Notes: a model not told the origin generated them from the sequence alone. Positions 18,362 through 27,667 are shown, counted from the first letter of the stretch. The stretch: 57,900 bases of DNA from Phascolarctobacterium sp. (GCA_021201965.1 JAJQDY010000050.1:1-57900), one strand, 5' to 3'. Program-made: numbers and translations.

Positions 18362-19219
18362 ATGGGCGATCTTCTTGCAAAGGGCACCATGGAAGGTGCC
18401 AGTGTGTATGCCATAAATACAACGGATATTGTAAGGAATGCGTCAAAAATGCACGGCTGTTCCCATCTGGGGAGCGCCGTACTGGGATACGCCATGACCG
18501 GCGCCTTGCTCATTGCGTCGACAATTAAGGAAAATGAGCGGCTCACCGTCTCCTTTAAGGGGGGCGGCCCAGCTGGTGATGTCATCGCGAACACTGATGG
18601 ACCCTCCGTCAGGGGGTACCTTGAAAACCCGGACGTATTCCTTCCCTTAAAGGACGGCAAGCTTGATGTGGGCGGCGCCGTCGGCAGGGGGAACATTGTC
18701 GTGACCCGCTACCTCAAAAACGCAGAGCCATTTACCGGCTACTGCGAGCTGGATGGCGGAGAGATAGCAAGCGATATCACCAAATATCTCTACGTGTCCG
18801 AGCAGACTCCGGCATCGGTCGCCCTGGGCGTCTTCGTGGATAAGGACGGGGTTGTCAGGGCATCTGGCGGCTATTTCATCCAGACGCTCCCCGGGTGCGA
18901 TGATGAAACCCTTAAAAAACTTGGGAAAAACGTTAAAATGACCCCCTATGTGACACAGCTGCTGGAGCTCGGCTACGGACCGGAAAAAATAATCGGCATC
19001 CTCGGGCGGGGACTTACGGTAAAAATCAATGAGACATATCCCGTTTTCTTTAAATGCCGCTGCAGCAGAGAAAGGATCCTGGCCGCCCTTTCGGGGCTCG
19101 GCAGGGATGCGCTGGAGGAGATGGCGGGGGATGAGGTCACGGAGGCCCACTGCCAGTTCTGCAACAGCATGTACCATTTCGGCATGAAGGATATTTTGGG
19201 GATTTTAAAAAATAAATAA
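18362..19219 (+). CDS. hslO: Redox-regulated chaperone Hsp33
   Basis: A cytoplasmic holdase switched on by oxidation. The 285 residues end with the zinc redox switch: Cys232 and Cys234 in CRCS, and Cys264 and Cys267 in CQFC. The ATG at 18362, preceded by GGGGGAT, gives the usual start MGDLLAKGTMEGASVYA; the open frame reaches back to a TTG at 18302 but that segment has no family resemblance. The 145-base gap before it has a TATAAT (18240-18245) without a matching -35 and a GC-rich stretch that could fold. Confidence 0.95.
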   Translation: MGDLLAKGTMEGASVYAINTTDIVRNASKMHGCSHLGSAVLGYAMTGALLIASTIKENERLTVSFKGGGPAGDVIANTDGPSVRGYLENPDVFLPLKDGKLDVGGAVGRGNIVVTRYLKNAEPFTGYCELDGGEIASDITKYLYVSEQTPASVALGVFVDKDGVVRASGGYFIQTLPGCDDETLKKLGKNVKMTPYVTQLLELGYGPEKIIGILGRGLTVKINETYPVFFKCRCSRERILAALSGLGRDALEEMAGDEVTEAHCQFCNSMYHFGMKDILGILKNK

Positions 19220-19229
19220 AAAAAACATG

Positions 19230-19258
19230 TTGACAAAGCGAACAATTGTTTGTATAAT
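19230..19258 (+). promoter_or_regulatory. Consensus promoter of recA
   Basis: Perfect TTGACA (19230-19235), a 17-base spacer and perfect TATAAT (19253-19258). This is the strongest promoter in the window. Its spacer holds a LexA operator, so strong transcription would occur only when LexA is inactivated by DNA damage. Confidence 0.92.
19239..19252. promoter_or_regulatory. LexA (SOS) box in the recA promoter
   Basis: CGAACAATTGTTTG fits the Gram-positive SOS consensus CGAAC-N4-GTTCG with one mismatch. It fills the spacer between -35 and -10, so bound LexA would block RNA polymerase directly. The Bacillus-type rather than E. coli-type operator supports a Firmicutes host. Confidence 0.88.
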
Positions 19259-19311
19259 CAGGAACAGAAATAAATAAACCCGAATTCTCGTGTTTTTAGG
19301 AGGAAATGGTA

Positions 19312-20346
19312 ATGGCAATTGATAAGGATAAACAGAGGGCCCTTGATGCGACGCTGCATCAGATAGAGAGGAATTTCGGCAAGGGGTCCATCATGAAGCT
19401 CGGGGAAGCCGGGGCAAGGATGAACATTGAGGTAATACCCACGGGAATCCTTTCCATTGATATCGCCACCTGCGTCGGTGGATTGCCACGGGGACGCGTG
19501 GTTGAAATCTACGGCCCTGAAAGCAGCGGCAAGACGACCGTTGCCCTGCACATGATAGCGGAGGCCCAGAAAATGGGCGGCGTTGCCGCCTTCATCGATG
19601 CGGAGCATGCCCTGGATCCTGAATATGCAAGGCGGCTCGGCGTCAATATCGACGATCTTTTAATCTCGCAGCCAGACTGCGGCGAGCAGGCGCTTGATAT
19701 TGCGGAGGCCCTGGTGCGCAGCGGCGCCATCGACATCATCGTCATCGACTCGGTCGCAGCACTGGTACCAAGGGCTGAAATAGAAGGCGAGATGGGCGAG
19801 TCCCACGTAGGGCTCCATGCGCGTCTCATGAGCCAGGCCCTGAGGAAACTTACGGGGATTATCGGCAAATCCAGGTGCGTGACGGTCTTCATTAATCAGA
19901 TCCGCGAGAAGGTGGGCATCATGTTCGGCAACCCGGAAACCACAACCGGCGGCAGGGCGCTGAAGTTTTATTCCACCATCCGCATGGAGGTGCGCCGCTC
20001 GGAGCAGCTGAAGAGCGGCAACGAGAACATCGGTACCCGCACCAAGGTCAAGGTGGTAAAAAACAAGGTTGCCCCTCCCTTTAAGAATGCGGAGTTTGAC
20101 ATCATGTACGGCGAGGGCGTGTCCCACGAGGGCTGCCTCCTGGATCTCGGCGTCGAGCTCGATATCTTAAATAAGAGCGGCGCCTGGTTCTACTATGGCA
20201 AGACTAGCCTCGGCCAAGGCAGGGAAAAGGCCAAGGAATTTTTAAAAGCCAACCCTGAAGTGGCCAAGGAAATTGAAGACAAGATCCGTGCCACGGGCAT
20301 CGTGAAGGCGGCCACGGCGGCGGAAGAGGAAACTGATGCTGAATAA
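19312..20346 (+). CDS. recA: Recombinase A
   Basis: DNA strand-exchange ATPase and SOS co-protease. The 344 residues show Walker A GPESSGKT (about 67-74), the IDAEHALDP and [10 protein letters not shown] regions and the [10 protein letters not shown] core. The start at ATG 19312 is preferred over ATG 19306 because AGGAGG (19298-19303) is eight bases away from the former and only two from the latter. recX overlaps its last codons, so the recombinase and its modulator are coupled. Confidence 0.98.
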   Translation: MAIDKDKQRALDATLHQIERNFGKGSIMKLGEAGARMNIEVIPTGILSIDIATCVGGLPRGRVVEIYGPESSGKTTVALHMIAEAQKMGGVAAFIDAEHALDPEYARRLGVNIDDLLISQPDCGEQALDIAEALVRSGAIDIIVIDSVAALVPRAEIEGEMGESHVGLHARLMSQALRKLTGIIGKSRCVTVFINQIREKVGIMFGNPETTTGGRALKFYSTIRMEVRRSEQLKSGNENIGTRTKVKVVKNKVAPPFKNAEFDIMYGEGVSHEGCLLDLGVELDILNKSGAWFYYGKTSLGQGREKAKEFLKANPEVAKEIEDKIRATGIVKAATAAEEETDAE

Positions 20347-20842
20347 GTGCGGGAAGAAAAAAATGGACGGCGAGGCACAAGTTTACGACTGCGCCCTGAC
20401 CATCCTTTCATATAAGGATCGTAGCGGCCGCGAGATGATGGAAAAGCTCCTTGAAAAGGGTGCGGATGTAGAAATCGCGGAAGCGGTGGTGGAAAGGCTG
20501 AGGAAGGAAGGCCTCATTGATGAAAGGCGCTATGCCATTTCCGTCTACAGGTCCTGGCTGAAAAAAAGGCTCTACGGCAGGAAGCACCTCGAAGGAGAGC
20601 TCATGAGGAAATACGTGGACAGGGAAGCCGCCGCGGAAATCCTCGAAAGCTTTACGCAGGAGGAAGAGGACGAGCGGGCGGAAGATGCCATGGCTTTTTA
20701 CCTCGAGCGGAATGTGAAAAGATTAGAAACTAAGGATCTGGACCTTTATTCCGCCGGCGTGCGTTTTCTGCAGAACCGCGGCTTTGACGCCAAATACGCT
20801 CCAATCATGATTGCCAAGATAAAAACGGGACAGGGTTACTGA
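20336..20842 (+). CDS. recX: Regulatory protein RecX
   Basis: Binds RecA filaments and limits their activity. The 168 residues are made of three-helix repeats, with the family-like [23 protein letters not shown] near the N-terminus (given here as two joined motifs [11 protein letters not shown] and MMEKLLEKG) and [13 protein letters not shown] in the middle. Its ATG lies inside the end of recA, an 11-base overlap, so it shares the SOS promoter. A start at the in-frame ATG eight codons later is possible. Confidence 0.9.
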   Translation: MLNKCGKKKMDGEAQVYDCALTILSYKDRSGREMMEKLLEKGADVEIAEAVVERLRKEGLIDERRYAISVYRSWLKKRLYGRKHLEGELMRKYVDREAAAEILESFTQEEEDERAEDAMAFYLERNVKRLETKDLDLYSAGVRFLQNRGFDAKYAPIMIAKIKTGQGY

Positions 20843-20856
20843 TGACTCTGTCCAGC

Positions 20857-20885
20857 TTGACTTTTTGGGGAATTTTTATTAAAAT
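20857..20885 (+). promoter_or_regulatory. Promoter for the rny leader
   Basis: TTGACT (20857-20862), a 17-base spacer and TAAAAT (20880-20885), just after the recX stop. Transcription would start near 20892, giving about 250 bases of leader before rny. Confidence 0.6.
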
Positions 20886-20891
20886 ATAAAA

Positions 20892-21140
20892 GCGTTACTG
20901 TCCAATCGTGTTAGTATCCCTTTGCTTTTAAGGGCGGCACAGCCGCTGCTTTATAGATATATCAGGCTTTAAACGTTAAGTATAAATGGATATAGATATA
21001 TGGAACAAAAGCATGAAAAACATATGGGATCATAACGTTTCAGACAGGCGCATCTTAATAGTGTGCCTGTCATTTATTTCCCAAGTAAAAAATTAAAACT
21101 AGAAATCAGTAAAAAAAATCAGAAAAAGGAGGTGAAAATT
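20892..21140 (+). other. Long, probably structured 5' leader of rny
   Basis: This stretch has no recognised gene. It can fold into CCCTT (20918-20922) with AAGGG (20930-20934), then GCGGC (20934-20938) with GCCGC (20942-20946), a long-range AAACGTTA (20971-20978) with TAACGTTT (21033-21040), and GACAGGC (21043-21049) with GCCTGTC (21065-21071). A 36-codon open frame (20986-21096, starting MDIDIWNKS) lies inside but has no ribosome-binding site. No known riboswitch class is recognised. Leader autoregulation by RNase Y or an independent small RNA are both possible. Confidence 0.4.
21126..21132 (+). promoter_or_regulatory. Ribosome-binding site that sets the rny start
   Basis: AAGGAGG is a full match to the anti-Shine-Dalgarno sequence. 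It lies eight bases before an ATA (21141) and five before an ATT (21138), with no ATG, GTG or TTG in frame at a workable distance downstream. Confidence 0.75.
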
Positions 21141-22676
21141 ATAGTTGAAATAATAGTAACCGCTGTAATCGTGGGTATAGTAAGTGCGGGAGCCGGCTAT
21201 ATCGCACGCAAGAATGTGGCCGAAAGCAAATTGGGCACCGCCGAGGAGCGCGCACTCCAGATTGTCCAGGAAGCCGAGCAGACTAGCAAGGCAAAATACA
21301 AGGAGACAATGCTTGAGGCCAAGGAGGAAATCCACAAACTGCGTTCCGACATGGAACGTGAGAATAAAGAAAGACGCAATGACCTGCAGCGGAAGGAACG
21401 CCACATGGTGCAGAAGGAGGAAAACCTCGATAAGAAGATCGAGGCCTTCGAGAGGAGGGAGGAAAAGCTCTCTTCCAAGGAAGCCCGCCTAAATGCCGTA
21501 CAGAAAAAGGTGGACGCGCTGTACAAGAGGCAGCTGGTGGAACTGGAAAAGCTCTCCGGCCTCACGGCCGCGGAAGCCAAGCAGGAACTCCTGAAATCAC
21601 TGCAGGAAGAAGTAAAACATGATTCCGCCATGATCGTTAAGGATATGGAGCAGAAGGCGAAAGAGGAGGGGGACAAAAAGGCCCGCGAAATCATTTCCCT
21701 CGCCATCCAGCGCTGTGCGGCAGATCATGTGGCTGAAACCACGGTTTCCGTTGTGGGGCTTCCCAATGATGAGATGAAGGGCAGAATCATCGGCCGCGAG
21801 GGCAGGAATATAAGGACCCTCGAGACACTGACTGGCATTGATCTTATCATAGACGATACGCCGGAGGCCGTAATAATTTCGGGATTCGACCCGGTACGCA
21901 GGGAAATAGCCCGCGTGGCCCTGGAAAAACTGGTAAACGACGGCCGCATCCATCCTTCACGCATAGAGGAGATGGTGGAAAAGGCCCAGAAGGAAGTCGA
22001 CCAGAAAATCAAGGAGGCAGGCGAGCAGGCAACCTTAGCCGTGGGCGTGAACGGGCTCCACAGCGAGCTGGTAAAGCTCCTGGGACGCTTAAAGTATCGC
22101 ACCAGCTACGGGCAGAATGTCTTAAACCATTCAATCGAAGTGGCAAAGCTTGCCGGGATAATGGCATCGGAACTCGGTGTCGATCCGGCCCTTGCAAAAC
22201 GTGCGGGACTCCTGCATGACATAGGGAAAGCCATCGACCATGAAATGGAAGGCTCCCATGTGGAGTTTGGCGTGGAAGTCTCCAAGAAATTCCAAGAAAA
22301 CGACCTTGTCGTGAATGCCATCCAGGCGCATCACGGTGACGTCGAACCAAAGAGCGTCGAAGCGGTGCTCGTTGCGGCAGGGGATGCAGTATCCGCCGCG
22401 AGGCCGGGCGCAAGACGCGAAATCCTTGAAAGTTACCTGAAACGTTTAAGCCGATTGGAAGAAATATCCGAATCCTTTGATGGAGTCGAAAAATGCTTTG
22501 CTATCCAGGCAGGACGAGAAGTACGCATTATGGTTAAACCGGACGTCATTGATGATGCTTCCGCTGTTCTCCTGGCACGTGACATTTCGAAGAAGATTGA
22601 ATCCGAAATGGATTATCCGGGCCAGATTAAAGTAGTTATTATCCGTGAAACCCGTGCGGTTGATTACGCAAAATAA
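21141..22676 (+). CDS. rny: Ribonuclease Y, with an apparent non-standard start codon
   Basis: A membrane-anchored endoribonuclease that starts mRNA turnover. The order of parts is normal: an N-terminal transmembrane helix ([19 protein letters not shown]), a long coiled coil (about 30-190), a KH domain ([10 protein letters not shown] from about 214) and an HD domain (His359-Asp360 in LHDIGKA). Length from 21141 is 511 residues, close to the B. subtilis enzyme. The ribosome-binding site points to ATA 21141 or ATT 21138. The in-frame GTG at 21132 lies inside that site and GTG 21063 lies inside a hairpin, so both are poor. An ATG-to-ATA change is the simplest reading. Confidence 0.93.
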   Translation: MVEIIVTAVIVGIVSAGAGYIARKNVAESKLGTAEERALQIVQEAEQTSKAKYKETMLEAKEEIHKLRSDMERENKERRNDLQRKERHMVQKEENLDKKIEAFERREEKLSSKEARLNAVQKKVDALYKRQLVELEKLSGLTAAEAKQELLKSLQEEVKHDSAMIVKDMEQKAKEEGDKKAREIISLAIQRCAADHVAETTVSVVGLPNDEMKGRIIGREGRNIRTLETLTGIDLIIDDTPEAVIISGFDPVRREIARVALEKLVNDGRIHPSRIEEMVEKAQKEVDQKIKEAGEQATLAVGVNGLHSELVKLLGRLKYRTSYGQNVLNHSIEVAKLAGIMASELGVDPALAKRAGLLHDIGKAIDHEMEGSHVEFGVEVSKKFQENDLVVNAIQAHHGDVEPKSVEAVLVAAGDAVSAARPGARREILESYLKRLSRLEEISESFDGVEKCFAIQAGREVRIMVKPDVIDDASAVLLARDISKKIESEMDYPGQIKVVIIRETRAVDYAK

Positions 22677-22690
22677 ATATTGACCTTAAA

Positions 22691-22722
22691 TCCCGGCAGT
22701 TTCCCTGCCGGGACTTTTTTTC
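22691..22722 (+). terminator. Terminator after rny
   Basis: CCCGGCAG (22692-22699) pairs with CTGCCGGG (22705-22712), followed by a run of seven T. It ends the rny transcript 14 bases after the stop codon. Confidence 0.92.
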
Positions 22723-22789
22723 ATATTTGTTGCAGGATATATAGGTATTTTATGCTATAATATAAGGAGCAAGTTCCGGAGGTAAGACT

Positions 22790-23191
22790 ATGAGAATTGA
22801 GGGAGCGGGCGCCTGCTTTGATAGCCGCATCTATGAAATCGACGCCGACGTAGCGTGGAATATCATCATGCTCTCCATAAACGAAATGGGGGTCACCGTG
22901 GATGACGTGGACGAAAAATCGCGCCTCATCCGTTTCCATAACCAGAAAAAGCTCATGCAGATTGCCGTGCAGCCCGTGGACGACGAATCCGTGCAGATAA
23001 TCATGGATTCCCAGAGGGAGCGGCTCCAGATCTACACCTGGAAGAAGGAGACGAAGGAGGTAAACCTCTTCTTCGAGCTTTTCGACAGCAAGCTCAGGGA
23101 GTACAGGGCCTTCATCCTCTGTCCTTCCTGCAAGGCCAAGGTAAGCTCCATGGTGAAGTTCTGTCCGGAGTGCGGCGAGAAATTAAAATAG
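22790..23191 (+). CDS. Zinc-ribbon protein of unknown function
   Basis: A 133-residue soluble protein not assigned to a named family. The first 100 residues alternate short beta and helical segments. The C-terminus is a zinc ribbon with CPSC and CPEC about 17 residues apart. The ATG follows CCGGAGG by seven bases. An extended -10 (TGCTATAAT, ending 22761) with a weak upstream TTGCAG (22730) can serve as promoter. It forms a single-gene unit between two terminators, so the context gives no function. Confidence 0.7.
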   Translation: MRIEGAGACFDSRIYEIDADVAWNIIMLSINEMGVTVDDVDEKSRLIRFHNQKKLMQIAVQPVDDESVQIIMDSQRERLQIYTWKKETKEVNLFFELFDSKLREYRAFILCPSCKAKVSSMVKFCPECGEKLK

Positions 23192-23201
23192 ACAAATAAA
23201 A

Positions 23202-23240
23202 AAGAAACCAAATACGTAATGCATTTGGCTTCTTTTTGCT
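23202..23240. terminator. Two-way terminator between the zinc-ribbon gene and rpmB
   Basis: AGAAACCAAATACG pairs with GCATTTGGCTTCT, with A-rich sequence before it and TTTTT after it, so it can end transcripts from both convergent genes. Confidence 0.8.
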
Positions 23241-23247
23241 AGTAATT

Positions 23248-23445
23248 TTATTTTGATATGGTACGGTTGACTTTTCCCGTCCTCATGCAGCGGGTGCAGA
23301 CGTTTACGCATTTGACTTTTCCGTCCACTATAGCCCTTACTCTCTGGATGTTGGGGCTCCAGCTGTGTCTGCTGTGTCTATTTGAGTGGCTGACCGTGTT
23401 TCCGGAAATTGGTCCCTTTCCGCAAATCTCACATACAAATGCCAT
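23248..23445 (-). CDS. rpmB: 50S ribosomal protein L28
   Basis: Structural protein of the large ribosomal subunit. The 65 residues match the usual length. Both cysteine pairs of the zinc-binding form are kept: CEIC near the N-terminus and CTRC near the C-terminus. GGGAGGTGG stands before the ATG. It is transcribed opposite to recG, with its own promoter. Confidence 0.97.
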   Translation of the reverse strand: MAFVCEICGKGPISGNTVSHSNRHSRHSWSPNIQRVRAIVDGKVKCVNVCTRCMRTGKVNRTISK

Positions 23446-23502
23446 GCTTCCACCTCCCTAGCGTTTTAAGGCATGCCGCATTAAAAATAAATCAGCAGGG
23501 AT

Positions 23503-23531
23503 ATAATATCATAAATAAAAAATAAAGACAA
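23503..23531 (-). promoter_or_regulatory. Promoter of rpmB
   Basis: On the minus strand, TTGTCT (23531-23526), a 17-base spacer and TATTAT (23508-23503), 58 bases before the rpmB start. The same AT-rich stretch has a TATAAT on the + strand (23502-23507) that could serve recG, so the two genes may share a divergent control region. Confidence 0.5.
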
Positions 23532-23555
23532 GGAAATTTAAGGAAGGTCAGGACT

Positions 23556-25625
23556 ATGTGGTGGAAAGAGCCCGTAACGTCACTTAAGGGAATAGGGGCA
23601 AAGAAGGCGGCCGATCTTGAAAGGCTCGGGATCTCAAGCGTCGGCGACCTCCTTAACTTTTACCCGAGGCAGGATGCCTACAGCGACTATTCAAAACTTA
23701 ATACCATAAATGCCCTTGCCGCTGACGGCACGAAACAGGTCTTCAAGGGAACCGTCTACAGGGTGCGGGACAGTTTCCGCCAGGGAAGGGGCAGGCAGAA
23801 TTTCACCGTGGTCACCGTACGCGATGCCACGGGGTATATAGACCTTTATTTTTTCGGCGCCCAGCGCTATGGCGCAAGGAAGGTGAAGCCAGATGAAACC
23901 CTCCTAGTAATCGGCAGGGTGACAAGGGGCAGGACTTCCAAAATCGCATCCGTCGTCTCATATGATCTCTGGGATGATGGTGACGCGGGAAAGACGCCAG
24001 GCATACAGCCCGTTTACGCCCTGACGGAAGGCATAACCCAGAAGAACATGGCCTCATTTATGCGCCAGGCCTTAAGCCTTGCGGAAGGCGGCATTCCTGA
24101 GAGCCTGCCGGAAGACGTGATAAAAAAATGCGCCCTCCTTGAAAGGATCACAGCGCTTAAAAACATCCATTTCCCGGAAAGCTGGGGAATGCTCAAAAAA
24201 GCAAGGGAAAGGTTCATCTTTGAGGAACTCTTCCTCCTCCAGTGCGGCCTCATTTATTACAGCCTAAAGCGCCAGGAGGTCAGGCAGGGGGTAAAGCACG
24301 GCCATGACGGGGAAAAGACGGCACAGCTCCTTAAGAACCTGCCCTTTTCCTTAACGCCTGAGCAGAATGGGGCCTGGCAGGAAATATCTCTTGATATGCA
24401 GAATATTAAGCCTATGCACCGCATCCTCCAGGGGGATGTTGGCAGCGGCAAGACGGTAATAAGTGCGCTGGCGCTGGCAAAGGCCGCGGAAAACGGCTAC
24501 CAAGGGTGCCTTATGGCGCCTACGGAAATCCTTGCCATGCAGCACTACGAAACCATGAAGGAATACCTGGAGCCCCTTGGCCTTAAGACGGCCGTCCTCA
24601 CGGGAGGACTTAAGGCGTGCGAGAGGAAGGAAATCCTTGCGGGACTTGCGGCAGGCAAAATAGACATTGCCGTCGGCACACATGCGCTGCTGGAGGAGGA
24701 CGTGAAGTTTGACGCCCTCTCCCTTGCAATAACGGACGAGCAGCACCGCTTCGGCGTGGACCAGCGGGCGCAGCTTGCCAATAAGTCATCCTTTGCGCCG
24801 GACGTCCTCGTCATGACGGCGACGCCCATCCCGAGAACGCTTGCACTTATCGTTTACGGGGATCTTGACATTTCCGCAATGAAGGGAAGGCCCCCGGGAC
24901 GGAAACCGGTGCAGACACTCCTTTACACCGAGGAAAAGCGGGATGAAGTTTATAATGGGCTGCTGCGGCAGGTGAATGTCGGCAGCCAGGCCTATGTAGT
25001 CTGCCCCCTCATTGAAGCGCCGGATGTAATGAACACCCGCAGCGCAGAGACGATCTATGAGGAGCTTAAAAACGGTGTACTTAAAGGAGTCCCCTGTGCG
25101 CTGCTCCACGGCAGGCTGAAGGGACAGGAAAAAGATGAAATCATGGCCGGCTTTGCGGAGGGGGAAATAAAGGTCCTTGTCGCGACGACGGTCATAGAAG
25201 TAGGGGTGAACGTGCCGAACGCCGCCCTTATGGTAATAGAAAATGCCGAGCGCTTCGGCCTCGCACAGATCCACCAGCTGCGCGGCCGCGTAGGGCGCGG
25301 CGAGAAACAGTCCTTCTGTGTGCTCCTGACGCCCGGCGATTCGCCTGAAAGCACGGAGAGGCTTAAGGTGCTCAGGACATGCGATGACGGCTTCCGCCTG
25401 GCGGAAGAGGATTTGAAGCTCCGCGGTGCGGGACAGCTTTTCGGCCTCCGCCAGCACGGGCTTCCCGACCTCCACATGGCGGATATCCTGAGGGATACGG
25501 ATGTCATAGTGAAGGCCCGCAGGCTTGCCAAAGAAACCATGAGGAACGAAGGGGATTACGGTAAAATCAGGCAATTCCTTGACATGCAGTTTGATGACCG
25601 ATTCCAGATGATATTTAATTCTTAG
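23556..25625 (+). CDS. recG: ATP-dependent DNA helicase RecG
   Basis: Remodels stalled forks and branched DNA. The 689 residues have an N-terminal wedge domain with an OB fold (about 60-150) and a superfamily 2 motor: GDVGSGKTV (Walker A), then the Walker B-like DEQHRFG, TATPIPRT, and the second RecA-like domain ending with QLRGRVGRGEKQS. DEQH in place of DExH is normal for RecG. The ATG is preceded by GGAAGG. It begins the recG-hfq run. Confidence 0.97.
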   Translation: MWWKEPVTSLKGIGAKKAADLERLGISSVGDLLNFYPRQDAYSDYSKLNTINALAADGTKQVFKGTVYRVRDSFRQGRGRQNFTVVTVRDATGYIDLYFFGAQRYGARKVKPDETLLVIGRVTRGRTSKIASVVSYDLWDDGDAGKTPGIQPVYALTEGITQKNMASFMRQALSLAEGGIPESLPEDVIKKCALLERITALKNIHFPESWGMLKKARERFIFEELFLLQCGLIYYSLKRQEVRQGVKHGHDGEKTAQLLKNLPFSLTPEQNGAWQEISLDMQNIKPMHRILQGDVGSGKTVISALALAKAAENGYQGCLMAPTEILAMQHYETMKEYLEPLGLKTAVLTGGLKACERKEILAGLAAGKIDIAVGTHALLEEDVKFDALSLAITDEQHRFGVDQRAQLANKSSFAPDVLVMTATPIPRTLALIVYGDLDISAMKGRPPGRKPVQTLLYTEEKRDEVYNGLLRQVNVGSQAYVVCPLIEAPDVMNTRSAETIYEELKNGVLKGVPCALLHGRLKGQEKDEIMAGFAEGEIKVLVATTVIEVGVNVPNAALMVIENAERFGLAQIHQLRGRVGRGEKQSFCVLLTPGDSPESTERLKVLRTCDDGFRLAEEDLKLRGAGQLFGLRQHGLPDLHMADILRDTDVIVKARRLAKETMRNEGDYGKIRQFLDMQFDDRFQMIFNS

Positions 25626-25637
25626 GGGAAAAGTGAT

Positions 25638-26342
25638 TTGGAGAAAAAGAAAGACTGTCTTAAAAACCCTGACATAATTACGAAAATAATCGCAGCGGTG
25701 CTGCTTGTGGCACTTGTCGCCATCTTCCATTTTTTCGCTTGGGATTTTTTCAATAAGACATTTACTCTTGCCATAAGCGGCAACGTGGGCGGGCTTGCGG
25801 AATACCTGCGCTCTTTCGGCGGCTGGGCCATGACGGTAAGCTTTATGATAGACGTGCTCATAAACGTGGGGAGCATTTTCCCATCCGTCTTCCTTTCAAC
25901 GGCCAACGGGCTCATTTTCGGCCTGCCGGTGGGCATAGTCATTTCCTGGCTTGCCGAGACCACGGGCGTGGTTCTGAGCTTCTTCCTCATGCGCTTCTTT
26001 TTCCGCAACACGGCGGAAAAAATCATTGAAAAAAGCGACAGGATGAAGGATATCGATACGGCGAGCGGGAAGCACGGACTTGAGTGGATGACCTTTGCCC
26101 GCACCCTCCCTTATTTCCCCTCGGGGATTTTGACCGCCATCGGCGCCGTAAGCAGCATCAGCGTCAGGGACTATATAATTGCGAATCTTATCGGGAAATT
26201 CCCTTCCACAGCCCTTGAAGTCGTCATCGGCCACGATATCGTTAATTTCCAGGAGTACAGCAGGCGGCTTGCGGTGTTTGTCATCGTCGTCGCGCTTATC
26301 TTTTACGGCTATAAGAAATTCCGCACGCTGGATGATTTCTGA
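25638..26342 (+). CDS. TVP38/TMEM64-family membrane protein
   Basis: A 234-residue membrane protein with about six hydrophobic segments (first at about 17-37, last near 210-228). The central region with the glycine-rich FLSTANGLIFGLPVGIV and the RTLPYFPSGILTAIGAVSSI stretch marks the VTT/DedA-like superfamily. Members are proposed to move phospholipids or undecaprenyl phosphate across membranes; the substrate here is not known. The TTG start at 25638 follows AGGGGAAAAG. It lies 12 bases after recG and nine before miaB, so it is co-transcribed. Confidence 0.85.
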   Translation: MEKKKDCLKNPDIITKIIAAVLLVALVAIFHFFAWDFFNKTFTLAISGNVGGLAEYLRSFGGWAMTVSFMIDVLINVGSIFPSVFLSTANGLIFGLPVGIVISWLAETTGVVLSFFLMRFFFRNTAEKIIEKSDRMKDIDTASGKHGLEWMTFARTLPYFPSGILTAIGAVSSISVRDYIIANLIGKFPSTALEVVIGHDIVNFQEYSRRLAVFVIVVALIFYGYKKFRTLDDF

Positions 26343-26350
26343 GGTGGCTT

Positions 26351-27667
26351 ATGAAATATTTCATGCTTAATTACGGCTGCCAGATGAATGAAAGCGATAC
26401 GGAGCACTACGCGGGGCAGCTTGTGGAAATGGGCTATACTGCCGAAGATGATTTCCACCATGCGGACATCATAATAATAAATACCTGCTGCGTCAGGGAA
26501 AGCGCGGAAAAAAGGATTTCCGGGAAAATCGGGAAACTTAAGGCCGTAAAGGCCAAAAATCCTGACCTTGTCATCTGCGTTGCGGGCTGCATGGCCCAGA
26601 AGGACGGGGAAAAGCTCCTTAAAAAGCACCCCCAGATAGACATTATCCTCGGCACGGCCTACGTGAATTCCTTTAAAAGCATCCTTACGAATTACCTTAA
26701 GGAGCGGCGCGGCGCCGCCTATACGGACCTTACGCTGCACCAGGGGGAATTTGAGGGGAAAATGGTACGGAAAAGCACCTTTTCCGCCTGGATCCCCATC
26801 ATGTACGGCTGCAACAATTTCTGCAGCTACTGCATCGTGCCGTATGTCCGCGGCCGCGAGCGCAGCAGGGGCGAGGAAAATATCCTTTCTGAAATTAAAG
26901 CGGCCGTAAAAAAGGGCTACAGCGAGTTCACGCTCCTCGGGCAGAACGTCAATTCCTACGGTAAGGATACGGGGAGCGGCGCCTTTTCGAATCTTCTCAG
27001 GAAGGCGGATGCCATAGAAGGGGTGGAGCGGATCCGCTACATGACAAGCCATCCCCGGGATATGGGGGAAGATGTAGTGAGGGCCGTTGCCGAATGCGGG
27101 AAGGTCTGCGAGAACTTCCACCTGCCCTTCCAGGCAGGGAGCAACGAAATCCTAAGGCGCATGAACAGGGGCTACACCAGGGAAAAATACCTGGAGCTTG
27201 TTGCCATGATCAGGGAAATTGTGCCATCCGCCGCCATAACGACGGATATCATCGTCGGCTTCCCCGGGGAAGCGGAAAAGGATTTCCTGGATACCCTTGA
27301 CCTGATGAAAAAAGTAGGTTTTGACGCAGCATTCACCTTTGCCTATTCAAGGCGCAGCGGCACGCCAGCGGCGGTGATGGAAGGACAGGTGCCGCCTGAT
27401 ATAAAAAAGGCGCGGCTGCATGAACTTATGGCCGTGCAAAATGAAGAGAGCCTGAAGAGGAATAAGATGCTCATCGGGCAGACCGTCGAGGTGCTTGCTG
27501 AAGGCCCCGGCAGAAAGGATGACATGTGGTGCGGGCGCACCAGGACGAATAAACTGGTCTTCTGGCCGGTAAAGGATAAAAAGTATGCCCCTGGCATGCG
27601 CGTTTCCGTGAAGGTGGAAAAGGCGCAGACCTGGCTGGTGAAAGGAACGGCGGTAGAAAGTGGCTAA
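26351..27667 (+). CDS. miaB: tRNA-2-methylthio-N6-isopentenyladenosine synthase MiaB
   Basis: A radical-SAM enzyme that adds a methylthio group to i6A37 of tRNA. The 438 residues hold two Fe-S clusters. The N-terminal domain uses Cys in CQMNESD, CCVRES and AGCMAQ; the radical-SAM domain uses CNNFCSYC. A TRAM domain ends the protein. The substrate is made by MiaA, encoded 5 kb downstream in the same run. The end overlaps mutS by eight bases. Confidence 0.97.
   Translation: MKYFMLNYGCQMNESDTEHYAGQLVEMGYTAEDDFHHADIIIINTCCVRESAEKRISGKIGKLKAVKAKNPDLVICVAGCMAQKDGEKLLKKHPQIDIILGTAYVNSFKSILTNYLKERRGAAYTDLTLHQGEFEGKMVRKSTFSAWIPIMYGCNNFCSYCIVPYVRGRERSRGEENILSEIKAAVKKGYSEFTLLGQNVNSYGKDTGSGAFSNLLRKADAIEGVERIRYMTSHPRDMGEDVVRAVAECGKVCENFHLPFQAGSNEILRRMNRGYTREKYLELVAMIREIVPSAAITTDIIVGFPGEAEKDFLDTLDLMKKVGFDAAFTFAYSRRSGTPAAVMEGQVPPDIKKARLHELMAVQNEESLKRNKMLIGQTVEVLAEGPGRKDDMWCGRTRTNKLVFWPVKDKKYAPGMRVSVKVEKAQTWLVKGTAVESG

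Noticed and set aside
21063-21140. GTG start of RNase Y at 21063
   Set aside because: It lies inside a hairpin, lacks a ribosome-binding site and adds a Lys-rich segment before the membrane anchor.
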